NCBI RefSeq assembly: GCF_000373985.1
Contig: NZ_KB893119.1
Coordinates: 1 to 19,729, forward strand
Direction of reading: 5' to 3'
From: Desulfobacter curvatus DSM 3379
GTDB taxonomy: Bacteria > Desulfobacterota > Desulfobacteria > Desulfobacterales > Desulfobacteraceae
DNA length: 19,729 nt
Shown here: positions 6,020 through 13,457 of the stretch, piece by piece
How the letters are laid out: the number at the start of each line of letters is the position of its first letter
How positions within the stretch are numbered: the first letter of the stretch is position 1
Position numbers and translations under genes: made by a program
Notes under the pieces: model-generated
The model's input: only the letters and a program-made list of their open reading frames with translations
The model's database searches: none
What the model was told of the DNA's origin: nothing

Positions 6020-6334
6020 TCAGGCATACAGTTTTTCAGCATGGGCCAGGGAAGAGGCATACCCCTTGAACCCTTGGGTATCCTCACATGAGTTAATGGC
6101 ACTGGAGGCGAAAAAACCTTCCACCATGGTCTTTTCCCCATGGCGAATTAAACCCATGAACAGTACCGGAACAAGGCTGAGCCCGTTTTTGCCGGTTTCA
6201 ACACTGAAATCCAGTGGATCTGCAGTCTGGTAGACGGCAAACAGACTGTTTTGCACAGGCATCAGCTGTACAATTTCAGGATGTTCATGGTGATGGTGAT
6301 GCTCGTGATTGTGATCACTACAATGGTTGCACAT
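6020..6334 (-). CDS. Small protein with His-rich N-terminus, function unknown
   Basis: 104 residues; family not recognised. The first ~20 residues hold two Cys (CNHC) and about nine His in a run of H, N and E, as seen in metal-binding tails of nickel, zinc or cobalt handling proteins. The remainder (~25-104) is a compact domain with hydrophobic strands (SLVPVLFMGLI) and no obvious membrane segment or signal peptide. The start ATG at 6334 has only a weak upstream AAAGG at 17 nt. It stands alone between the Usp gene (158-nt gap) and the iorA leader. Metal binding by the N-terminus is inference from composition; cellular role unknown. Confidence 0.65.
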   Translation of the reverse strand: MCNHCSDHNHEHHHHHEHPEIVQLMPVQNSLFAVYQTADPLDFSVETGKNGLSLVPVLFMGLIRHGEKTMVEGFFASSAINSCEDTQGFKGYASSLAHAEKLYA

Positions 6335-6492
6335 GATCTTTAAAGCCTTTCATTCTTGCAGGTTGAGGACACAAGCCCCTTAAAATACCAGGTCGTTGCC
6401 GGCAAATACAGCAGACCCTGTGCCCTAAAACAGTTTAAGCCCTCAATATTACCGAAATCTATTATAGAATTAAAGGATTTTGAAAAAATTCT

Positions 6493-6942
6493 TTAATGGG
6501 TCTTCACCGCCAGAATGGCAGCCCCTTCCAATTCACGGACGAGCTTGATACAAAGGTCCCCTTTGACAAACTCCTCGGCCTTGGACTTTTTCCTCCGGCC
6601 GATGACGATCATGGAGTGCCCCCCTTTTTTAAACTCTTCAATGATCCCGTCCGCAACCGTCTCGCAGGGTTCATTTATGATTTTAACCCGAATATTTTCT
6701 TCAGGCATCCCTGTTCTTTCCAGCAGGTCCAGCCTTGCCTTTTCAAGAATAGACAAATACCTTTCCGGCTGGGCTTCCATAAATTGTTTACCCATGAGTT
6801 CATCACCGGCAGCGGGTTTTCTAAACACATGGATCAATGTTATATCAATGCTGTCAGGACGAAATTTAAGAGTTGAAAAATATTCCAATGTAGCCTTTGA
6901 ACTGAATGAATCGTTTACGGCTATGAGTATGGATTGCTTCAT
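6493..6942 (-). CDS. Universal stress protein (UspA-type domain)
   Basis: 149 residues, the size of a single Usp domain. It begins with a strand and loop (ILIAVNDSF), where UspA proteins often have an Asp that contacts ATP. The C-terminal part has VIGRRKKSKAEEF...G...AILAVKTH, corresponding loosely to the G-x2-G-x9-G-S/T nucleotide motif but with the small residues largely replaced by charged ones. ATP binding is therefore doubtful. It follows the kinase-like gene by 49 nt in the same direction with ribosome binding site AAGGA, so it is probably the last gene of the GAF-kinase-Usp operon. A cytoplasmic stress or energy-status role is inferred. Confidence 0.8.
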   Translation of the reverse strand: MKQSILIAVNDSFSSKATLEYFSTLKFRPDSIDITLIHVFRKPAAGDELMGKQFMEAQPERYLSILEKARLDLLERTGMPEENIRVKIINEPCETVADGIIEEFKKGGHSMIVIGRRKKSKAEEFVKGDLCIKLVRELEGAAILAVKTH

Positions 6943-6991
6943 TGTTCAATCCTTCTTAAAAAAAACGGGTTATAAAGGCCTGAATATCTGT

Positions 6992-7906
6992 CTATAGTTC
7001 ATCAAAGGCCTGGACACACCTGTCAATATCCTCAATAATCTCGTCGACCATCTCATAAAAGATTTCGGTCTGTTTTGAAAAATGCATTAAAATATTGTTC
7101 AGCGTGCTTGGAATGACAGGATACAACTTTTTTAGATTCACCAGCCGTCTTTGATCCAGTATGGCAAAATCGGCGTCGGTCAACCGCTGGTGCAAATCGC
7201 CATATGTTTGCGTATTGTTCTTCATCATGTAAACCGTATGAAACCCCTTGCCGACGGCGTAAGTTAAAATATTGCCCAGGCCGAATATATCCAGGCTGAA
7301 AGGATTCTCAGTTGTCTCGTAATCGTAGTCAAAATCAATCCATACATAGTTGCCCGTCGCCCTTTCCACAAAGAGGTGATCGTTTCTGATGTCCCCGTGT
7401 TTAAATCCGTTCCTGTGGAGAAAACTGATACCCTCAAAGGCTTTGGACAGATTTCGAAGGATACCCGGCAGTATGGTCCGAAAATAAACCGGATAAGCCA
7501 TTTCACTGAAATTGCCGAGATATTGCAAAAAATTTTGCCCCCTGACCACCTCAAGGACCCGAATATTATTACCATCTTGATCGATAAAGGCCTTGCCCTG
7601 CATAAAAAGAGAGTGCCCTTCCACCAGATCAAGGATTTGCCCTTCCTTTTCAGGGCTTCGAAAACAATTAATTTTCACCCCGCCAATATTTATCTGAAAG
7701 GACTCAAAAAAGGCAAATTTAAGGTATTGAATATCCTTTGTTTTTTGGTTAATCACCTTTTTGACCCAAAACTTTGGATCTTCAATTCCGAAGCGTTGCT
7801 CCTTGGCATGGCCGATCACCTTATAGGCCTGTCCGTTCACATGGACGATATCCCCGCTGTCTATGGCATAAAAATTACTGGTATCCTGGATTGATGATTT
7901 TCCCAT
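6992..7906 (-). CDS. Protein-kinase-like protein (Ser/Thr or RIO/Bud32-type fold)
   Basis: 304 residues. Kinase landmarks appear in the right order: a possible VAIK-type Lys at K63 (QYLKFAF), a Glu in SPEKEGQ (~86-88), the catalytic loop HGDIRNDHL (~169-177, catalytic Asp and Asn in an HxD-x4-N arrangement), and WIDFDYDY (~187-194), matching the metal-binding DFG as DFD. The N-terminal part is small and beta-rich. The C-terminal lobe is helical and shorter than in eukaryotic-like kinases, with no sensor or membrane segment. Start ATG has GAGG 8 nt upstream. It lies 29 nt after the GAF gene and before the Usp gene, suggesting a small signalling operon. Substrate unknown; both Asp residues are present, so activity is plausible. 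Confidence 0.78.
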   Translation of the reverse strand: MGKSSIQDTSNFYAIDSGDIVHVNGQAYKVIGHAKEQRFGIEDPKFWVKKVINQKTKDIQYLKFAFFESFQINIGGVKINCFRSPEKEGQILDLVEGHSLFMQGKAFIDQDGNNIRVLEVVRGQNFLQYLGNFSEMAYPVYFRTILPGILRNLSKAFEGISFLHRNGFKHGDIRNDHLFVERATGNYVWIDFDYDYETTENPFSLDIFGLGNILTYAVGKGFHTVYMMKNNTQTYGDLHQRLTDADFAILDQRRLVNLKKLYPVIPSTLNNILMHFSKQTEIFYEMVDEIIEDIDRCVQAFDEL

Positions 7907-7935
7907 ATAATTTGCCTCGTTGGTTTACGCCGGAT

Positions 7936-8496
7936 TTAATAAAGGAGTCTATGGGGCAAACTGTTCATGGCCACCTTAAATTGATCAATCACATTTTGAA
8001 GACCGCTGTTTTCAATAACGATCCCCAGATGCTCAAACAAAACGGACAAAGACTCCAGATCCTGTTCGCTGACAGCAATGACCTCATTATGATACATGCG
8101 CACGACCCCTGTAACCGTGTGTTTGAATTTAATGGGTATTGAGAGCATGGATACAATATTTTCTTCTGCCGCCTGCTTTGGATACTGGACCCTGGGATCG
8201 GCCTGAATATCTTCTATGAACACAGGCTCCCCCTTTGCCAGGGCGGAATACTTTTCATCAATAAATATCGGGCCTTTTTCCAGGTATTCCCTGCTGATGC
8301 CATAACTGCTCACCATAAAGAGCTGATTTTCTTTTTCATCCAAAACAAGGGTGCAGCAGCCTTTGATTTTAAATGTTATGGCAATCCCTTCGGTGATGTG
8401 CGCCAACAAAAGTTTCAGATCATCATAGGTTGAAATCGCATGGCTGATGGACCTGAATTCTTCCAGATTGAACTTACGTTCCAGTGCGTTGGTCAT
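7936..8496 (-). CDS. GAF-domain sensor protein
   Basis: 186 residues with a single GAF domain over roughly residues 25-165: a hydrophobic helix (LKLLLAHITEGIAITF), a KGCCTLVLDEKENQLFMVSSYG strand pair, FIEDIQADPRVQYP, and VSMLSIPIKFKHTVTGVVRMYH. Cys47 and Cys48 lie on a core strand and could bind a ligand or sense redox state, but this is speculative. No output domain is attached, so it must act through a partner, most likely the kinase-like protein encoded 29 nt downstream. Start ATG has GGAGAG 5 nt upstream. The leader in front shares the element described as copy B. Confidence 0.85.
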   Translation of the reverse strand: MTNALERKFNLEEFRSISHAISTYDDLKLLLAHITEGIAITFKIKGCCTLVLDEKENQLFMVSSYGISREYLEKGPIFIDEKYSALAKGEPVFIEDIQADPRVQYPKQAAEENIVSMLSIPIKFKHTVTGVVRMYHNEVIAVSEQDLESLSVLFEHLGIVIENSGLQNVIDQFKVAMNSLPHRLLY

Positions 8497-8522
8497 TTTA
8501 ACTCTCCATGTTTAAACAAGAT

Positions 8523-8549
8523 CCGGACGGCTTTTGTAAAGCAGGCCGG
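8523..8549 (-). promoter_or_regulatory. Hairpin in the leader of the GAF gene
   Basis: CCGG (8549-8546) pairs with CCGG (8526-8523), and GCTTT (8542-8538) with AAAGC (8534-8530). A symmetrical 3x3 internal loop separates the two and the apical loop is 3 nt. The hairpin is followed by ATCTTGTTT, so any terminator activity would be weak. It ends 26 nt before the start codon, the same distance as the strong terminator hairpin in front of iorA. Confidence 0.5.
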
Positions 8550-8582
8550 TTGGGAACAATAAAATCCAAATCTCGCTTCGGG

Positions 8583-8668
8583 CCAGTTGATCGGCTAATT
8601 TCTTCATGAAAGTGTTTCGTTGTGGGTTGAGTCTGGGTTCTGATGGAAGAGGTCAACCCATAGCCACT
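8583..8668 (-). promoter_or_regulatory. Conserved leader element, copy B (upstream of the GAF gene)
   Basis: On the - strand, immediately after a consensus promoter: CTATGGG, a perfect stem GGGTTGA (8659-8653) with TCAACCC (8630-8624), CCCACAAC, an 18-nt spacer, AATTAG (8600-8595), and CTGG. Copy A near iorA has GGGCTGA/TCGGCCC in the stem, so two pairs change in a compatible way (C-G to U-A, U-G to U-A). This supports an RNA structure read from the - strand. Confidence 0.55.
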
Positions 8669-8698
8669 ATTATATTGAAAAATAAAAACCTATGTCAA
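8669..8698 (-). promoter_or_regulatory. Sigma-70-type promoter for the GAF-kinase-Usp operon
   Basis: TTGACA (8698-8693) and TATAAT (8674-8669) on the - strand are perfect consensus hexamers 18 nt apart. Transcription would begin near 8662, giving a leader of about 165 nt before the GAF gene that starts almost exactly at the conserved hairpin. Confidence 0.8.
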
Positions 8699-8768
8699 TG
8701 ATTCAAATTTCAGGGCTATAGGATTATACATTTTCAGGTTTTTTCTCAGACACTAATTCGGGGATCAA

Positions 8769-9902
8769 TTAAAATTGCCTTATGATTTTTCCGGTTTCGG
8801 TGCGCTTGAACGTTTCTTTAAACACAATCTTTTTCGGCCGCTCGTAGCGGTCCAGATACCGGACCAACAGTTGCGCCACTCTCTTTTCAAGTAGACTGTC
8901 AGGCGTTGCCTCAATGACCAGAACCATGCGGCGGCCAAGGATTTCATCGGGCAGGGAGCCGATGAAAAAAGGCTGTTCAATGGCACTTCCCAGCTTTTTT
9001 TCGATGGTTTCAGGAAAATATTTAACACCACCTGAAATGATTACGTTATCGGCCCGGCCAAGAATGCGAAAGGTGGTACTGTCAATAAGTTCGGCCAGAT
9101 CGTTGGTGACAAGGGGAGCCCCTGACCCATCAGATGTGTTCAGGCCCGGTATTTCAATGGTAAGGCATCCGCTCGGGGAGAGCCCCACCGAAATCCCCCC
9201 CAGACAGTGAAAAAAATCAGATGCACCCGGCCCATTGGTCCGGCGAAGGGCAATGTGGGTGGCGGTTTCGGTCATACCATAGCTTGCAAAACAAGCCGTG
9301 GGCACAGTTTGAAGTTCGGTTTCAAGGATTGCCGGAAGCGCGGAACCGCCGATGAGCAAGGCCCCAAGCGCGTTAAACCGTTCCGGATATTCCAAAAGCT
9401 TTGTGACCTGGTTGGGCACCATGGCGGCGAACCGGAAGGGATTGGCCGGGCACTGACCCAGGAAGGCGAAATTATCGGTGGGTTCTGCGGTACACAGATC
9501 AAGCCGGCCCAGAAGCGCCCTGACCACCATCAGCTTTCCTGCGATATACCTTAAGGGCAGACACAGCAGGATTCGTTGCCCGGGTTTCAGTTCAAAAAAT
9601 TCAAGGGTGCGCATGGCGCTTTGGGCTACAAACGCTTTTTCCAGGAAAATGGGCTTGGGCGGACCTGTGCTGCCCGAGGTGTGGACGGTGATGGTATTTT
9701 CCGGGCCATACCATTGGGCCAGAAAATCAAAAACATCGGATTCAATGCCCGGAGGCCAAGCCTGATGCCCCGCTTTCAGAAGCGTTTCCATCCGGTGCAC
9801 GGTACCGTTGATGCACAGGGTATCAGGGAAAATATTCACAGCATTAAAAAATCCCAGGAAAAATAAACCGCTTTTCCGGATCAAAAAAGAGTTGCTCCCC
9901 AC
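8769..9902 (-). CDS. menE: o-Succinylbenzoate-CoA ligase
   Basis: Adenylate-forming enzyme that activates o-succinylbenzoate to its CoA thioester in menaquinone synthesis. Motifs in order: TVHTSGSTGPPKP (P-loop, ~75-87), SYGMTETATHIAL (A5-type motif), LGRADNVIISGGVKYFP (hinge and substrate region, near residue 290), and the C-terminal FKRTETGKIIR with the catalytic Lys. About 377 residues if started at 9902, short relative to the ~450-480 common in the family. The N-terminal lobe is compact but all ANL core motifs are present. The start is uncertain: 9902 overlaps menC by 59 nt, while a GTG at 9839 lies just after the menC stop. Last gene of the men cluster; no clear terminator follows. Confidence 0.9.
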   Translation of the reverse strand: MGSNSFLIRKSGLFFLGFFNAVNIFPDTLCINGTVHRMETLLKAGHQAWPPGIESDVFDFLAQWYGPENTITVHTSGSTGPPKPIFLEKAFVAQSAMRTLEFFELKPGQRILLCLPLRYIAGKLMVVRALLGRLDLCTAEPTDNFAFLGQCPANPFRFAAMVPNQVTKLLEYPERFNALGALLIGGSALPAILETELQTVPTACFASYGMTETATHIALRRTNGPGASDFFHCLGGISVGLSPSGCLTIEIPGLNTSDGSGAPLVTNDLAELIDSTTFRILGRADNVIISGGVKYFPETIEKKLGSAIEQPFFIGSLPDEILGRRMVLVIEATPDSLLEKRVAQLLVRYLDRYERPKKIVFKETFKRTETGKIIRQF

Positions 9903-10881
9903 GGATTTCCAGGGGGGATTCCATATTATTGGTAAACAACTGCCCCGTACCCAGGCCCTGATGCAGATGGGGCTGCTTTAAAAAAGCCCACTGGGCAATG
10001 GCATTCAACCCCAGGTTGGATTCAAGATAGGAGGTGATCCACCAGGCGACACCCTTGGCATCGGCCAATTCAATCCATTCGTCACACCCTCTCATCCCGC
10101 CGTGCAAACTGGGTTTCAGCACCAGGTATTGGGGGGTAAGGGTATCCAGAAGGCCAATTTTTTCTTCACGGGCCGTAATTCCGATGAGTTCCTCATCCAA
10201 GGCAATGTCCAAGGGGGATTGCTTGCACACGTCTGCCATTTGCGGCCACTGTCCTTTGGCGATGGGCTGTTCAATGGAGTGGATGTCCAGTTCTGCCAAC
10301 TGATCAAGCCGGTCCGAAACCTCGTCCGGGGAGAAGCCGCCATTGGCATCCACACGTAAAATAATGTCGTCAGCACTGTATTCGGCCCGGATGCTTCTGA
10401 GGATAGCCAGCTCGTCGGAAAACTGAAGCGCCCCGATTTTAAGCTTAATGCACCGCCACCCCAAATCCAGTTTCTGCCGGACCTGTTCTTTCATGAACGC
10501 GGGGTCCCCCATCCAGATCAGTCCGTTGATGGGAATGCCTTTGTCACCCCGGGTAAAACCGGAAGGAAACAGAATCTGCGTACCGGCCTGCGCCAGATCT
10601 TTCAGGGCGGTTTCCACGGCAAACTGTACCGAAGGAGGTATCTGCCGCCAATCCGCCTGGGCACAAAACCCATCCGGGTCTGCGGCAAGGGCGGCAAGAT
10701 TCTTTTCCACTTCAGGGATGGTTTCAATGCTCAAGTCCGGCAAGGGTGCACACTCCCCTACCCCGAATCTGCCCTCTTTTTCCAAAACAATGTACCAGAC
10801 CCGGCGATGGTTCAGCACCCCCCGGGATGTCCCGGCCGGGCGCTTAAACTGTAAATCATGTTCAATAACACGTGCTTTCAT
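9844..10881 (-). CDS. menC: o-Succinylbenzoate synthase
   Basis: 345 residues, an enolase-superfamily protein that dehydrates SHCHC to o-succinylbenzoate. The barrel shows the expected acid/base and metal ligands: KLKIGA (KxK lysines, ~146-151), LRVDANGGFS (first metal Asp), HSIEQPI (Glu ligand), DIALDEELI (Asp/Glu ligand), and LVLKPSLHGG (catalytic Lys on the opposite face). The N-terminal capping domain has RPAGTSRGVL, the substrate-gating loop. It lies 15 nt after menB in the same direction. The ribosome binding site is weak, so translation may be coupled to menB. MenC can be confused with N-acylamino-acid racemase or dipeptide epimerase; the men context settles it. Confidence 0.92.
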   Translation of the reverse strand: MKARVIEHDLQFKRPAGTSRGVLNHRRVWYIVLEKEGRFGVGECAPLPDLSIETIPEVEKNLAALAADPDGFCAQADWRQIPPSVQFAVETALKDLAQAGTQILFPSGFTRGDKGIPINGLIWMGDPAFMKEQVRQKLDLGWRCIKLKIGALQFSDELAILRSIRAEYSADDIILRVDANGGFSPDEVSDRLDQLAELDIHSIEQPIAKGQWPQMADVCKQSPLDIALDEELIGITAREEKIGLLDTLTPQYLVLKPSLHGGMRGCDEWIELADAKGVAWWITSYLESNLGLNAIAQWAFLKQPHLHQGLGTGQLFTNNMESPLEIRGEQLFFDPEKRFIFPGIF

Positions 10882-10896
10882 AGCTTTAATTTAACA

Positions 10897-11721
10897 TCAG
10901 GGGAACTTTGGAAATTTATTAAAATCCGGTTTCCTTTTTTCAAGAAATGCGTTTTTGCCTTCCTGTGCCTCCTGGGTCAGGTAATATAAAAGTGTTGCGT
11001 TACCGGCAAACTCCTGGAGCCCCAACTGGCCGTCGAGCTCGGCATTGAGCCCAAGCTTGATCATGCGAAGGGCCAACGGACTGTGTTCCTGCATTTTCAT
11101 GGCCCAGGCCACGGTCTCATCCTCAAGCTGCTCCAGGGGCACCACCGTATTGACCAACCCCATCTCCAGGGCCTCGGCAGCCGAATATTGGCGGCACATG
11201 AACCAGATCTCCCGGGCCTTTTTCTGCCCAATCGTGCTGGCCAGATAGGAGGAGCCCAATCCTGCATCAAAACTGCCCACCTTTGGGCCGGTCTGGCCAA
11301 AGATGGCGTTTTCACTGGCGATGGTGATGTCGCACACCACATGAAGCACATGGCCGCCGCCGATGGCAAAGCCGTTGACCATGGCAATCACGGGTTTGGG
11401 CATGGACCGGATCTGTTTCTGAACTTCCAGGATATTCAGCCGTGGGGTGCCGTCCTTGTCAATGTAACCGCCCTCTCCTTTTACATTCTGGTCGCCCCCG
11501 GCGCAAAAAGCCGTGTCCCCGGCGCCGGTCAGAACAATCACATTGATACGCTTATCTTCCCGGCAAATGCGCAACGATTCGCTGATCTCATGGACGGTGG
11601 TCGGCCGGAAAGCATTGCGGTAGCGTTCACGGTTGATAGTGATCTTGCCGATACCCTCAAAATACTCAAAAAAGATATCTTCAAACTCTTTGATGGTTTG
11701 CCATTGGCGTTTTTCTGTCAT
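10897..11721 (-). CDS. menB: 1,4-Dihydroxy-2-naphthoyl-CoA synthase
   Basis: Crotonase-fold enzyme cyclising o-succinylbenzoyl-CoA by a Dieckmann condensation. Visible are YRNAFRPTTVHE, the first oxyanion segment GDTAFCAGGDQ, and the second, FAIGGGHVLHVVCD. TGPKVGSFDAGLGSSYLA follows, with the Gly at the bicarbonate or Asp position typical of MenB, and then WFMCRQYSAAEALEMGLVN. A C-terminal tail with NATLLYYLTQEAQEGKNAF, the usual MenB trimer-contact end, completes ~274 residues. The ATG at 11721 overlaps the menD stop by 1 nt; a GTG at 11724 is directly adjacent. GGAGAG lies about 9 nt upstream. Confidence 0.95.
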   Translation of the reverse strand: MTEKRQWQTIKEFEDIFFEYFEGIGKITINRERYRNAFRPTTVHEISESLRICREDKRINVIVLTGAGDTAFCAGGDQNVKGEGGYIDKDGTPRLNILEVQKQIRSMPKPVIAMVNGFAIGGGHVLHVVCDITIASENAIFGQTGPKVGSFDAGLGSSYLASTIGQKKAREIWFMCRQYSAAEALEMGLVNTVVPLEQLEDETVAWAMKMQEHSPLALRMIKLGLNAELDGQLGLQEFAGNATLLYYLTQEAQEGKNAFLEKRKPDFNKFPKFP

Positions 11722-13457
11722 CACACACTCTCTCCATTTATAGTTATTCTCTTTTTAATTTCGGTAAACAACCCCTTAAAGACCTTTGTGTTGGTCCGGG
11801 CATCCGTAAACACCTCTAAAAGGGTGGGGACAATCCGACCGGGATTATAGAGTTTTTCAAGGGCCTTGTCCAACTGGGGCGCTGAGCCGGCCTGCAGGTA
11901 ATCAAGGCCGAATGTGGAAGCAAGACCTTTGGCCTTTACACTTTGGCCTGCAAAGAAATAATTTTGAAACACCCGTTGATTATCCGCCCCGGTTCGACCG
12001 GCAAGATCCTCAACAAAGCTGAAAATATTGCCGCCGCCGTTATTGAGCAAAATAATCCGTAAATTTTTTTCCAGATATTTATTCCACAATCCATTGGAGT
12101 CGTAGAAAAAAGAGAGATCTCCCAGGATAAGGGTATTGATCTTGGAACTGCATGACGCATACCCCACCGCCGTTGAAACAGAACCGTCAATACCGCTGGT
12201 CCCCCGGTTGCCAAGCCAGGTAACCCCCTTAATGCCGGGATTCAACACAGCATATCTTACGGTGGAACTGTTTCCAAGGTGTATGACAGAATCTTCCGGC
12301 ACTGTTTTTAATACACCGGTACATGCCTTAAGATCGCTGAAAGGCGCTTGATCCAAATACTGTTTATAAATCTGCAAAGCCTCTTGTTCCCGGTTTTTCC
12401 AGGCCCCGGCATAATCACCGGAGGTCTTTTGGAGCTGTATCCCGGCCATTTGCTCAAAAAACCGTTCCGGAGGCATGGCACAAACCCGGGTCAAGGACTG
12501 GTAGGTGTCCATATGCCCGCCCCCGGCATCCACATGGATATGCTTGTCCGGTTTATGATCTCTTAAAAATTGCCGGATACGTTTGGACACAAAATGCCTG
12601 CCAAAGGTAATCAGCAGATCAGGCTGAAACATAGCTGCATCAGCGTTGGATATGGACCCAAGCACCAGTTCCGGACAGCCACAGCAACAATTAGAGGGTA
12701 TCTGCAGGTTGGCCAGATGCTCGGCCACAACCACGGCACCGGTTTTTTGCGCAAACAGGGTCAGTGTACGGTCAAGTTCTGCATTGGCAGAGGACTGGCC
12801 TGCAAGTACAAGTATTTTATCTGCCCGGATGATCTCTTCGACTGCCCCGGCCAACGCCTTTTCGTCAAGAGTTATCCGCGTACCCGCATCCTCAACCAAC
12901 TTAACATCGGGCAGTTGCGCATCCATGGTCCGGTGCAGGGGCTCTTCAAGGGGAATATTGATATGCACAGGCCCCGGCGCATCGGATACGGCCGTATTAA
13001 GGATATCGTTGATCAGACACGCTGCTGCCCACAATTGATTGTCCGACTCTTCCAGGGGCAGTGTGCACGATTGCCTGATAAAATTGCGGTACAAATCCGT
13101 TTGATGAATGCATTGATTTTCCAGCTGGTCAATCCAGTAGGCAGGCCGGTCCGCAGTCACTACAATCAAGGGAATATTCTGGTAATAGGCCTCGGCCACA
13201 GCCGGGGCAAAATTGATTGTAGCTGTCCCGGAACTGCACACAATGACAACCGGCTTTTTCTTTGCCTGGGCCACCCCTAAAGCAAAATAACCGGCACTGC
13301 GCTCATCCACAATCACCCTGCAGTCAAATTGTCCGCAGCCCCCCAGGGTATGAATCAGGGGACCGTTCCTGGAGCCGGGGCACAACACAACATCAAAGAT
13401 CTTTTTGCTGATAAATAAAGAGGCAAGCTGCTGCACATGGCGTTTTGTTGAAATCAT
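11721..13457 (-). CDS. menD: SEPHCHC synthase (2-succinyl-5-enolpyruvyl-6-hydroxy-3-cyclohexene-1-carboxylate synthase)
   Basis: Thiamine-diphosphate-dependent enzyme joining isochorismate and 2-oxoglutarate. The N-terminal domain has CPGSRNGPL and GYFALGVAQAKKKP. Between them DERSAGYF carries the glutamate that contacts the cofactor pyrimidine. CSSGTATINFAPAVAEA and VTADRP follow. The C-terminal domain has GNRGTSGIDG and LGDLSFFYDSNGLWN, which binds the cofactor diphosphate and metal. The ATG at 13457 overlaps the menF stop (TGATG) and begins MISTKRHVQQLA, typical of MenD. The longer frame from 13526 reads back into menF and lacks family character. 578 residues, normal for MenD. Confidence 0.95.
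   Translation of the reverse strand: MISTKRHVQQLASLFISKKIFDVVLCPGSRNGPLIHTLGGCGQFDCRVIVDERSAGYFALGVAQAKKKPVVIVCSSGTATINFAPAVAEAYYQNIPLIVVTADRPAYWIDQLENQCIHQTDLYRNFIRQSCTLPLEESDNQLWAAACLINDILNTAVSDAPGPVHINIPLEEPLHRTMDAQLPDVKLVEDAGTRITLDEKALAGAVEEIIRADKILVLAGQSSANAELDRTLTLFAQKTGAVVVAEHLANLQIPSNCCCGCPELVLGSISNADAAMFQPDLLITFGRHFVSKRIRQFLRDHKPDKHIHVDAGGGHMDTYQSLTRVCAMPPERFFEQMAGIQLQKTSGDYAGAWKNREQEALQIYKQYLDQAPFSDLKACTGVLKTVPEDSVIHLGNSSTVRYAVLNPGIKGVTWLGNRGTSGIDGSVSTAVGYASCSSKINTLILGDLSFFYDSNGLWNKYLEKNLRIILLNNGGGNIFSFVEDLAGRTGADNQRVFQNYFFAGQSVKAKGLASTFGLDYLQAGSAPQLDKALEKLYNPGRIVPTLLEVFTDARTNTKVFKGLFTEIKKRITINGESV

Noticed and set aside
11083..11850. A 255-codon + strand open frame across menB/menD
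   Set aside because: It spans two genes on the opposite strand, and its translation shows no domain or membrane pattern.
12570..13280. A 236-codon + strand open frame inside menD
   Set aside because: Antisense shadow of a gene whose motifs are intact across the same interval.
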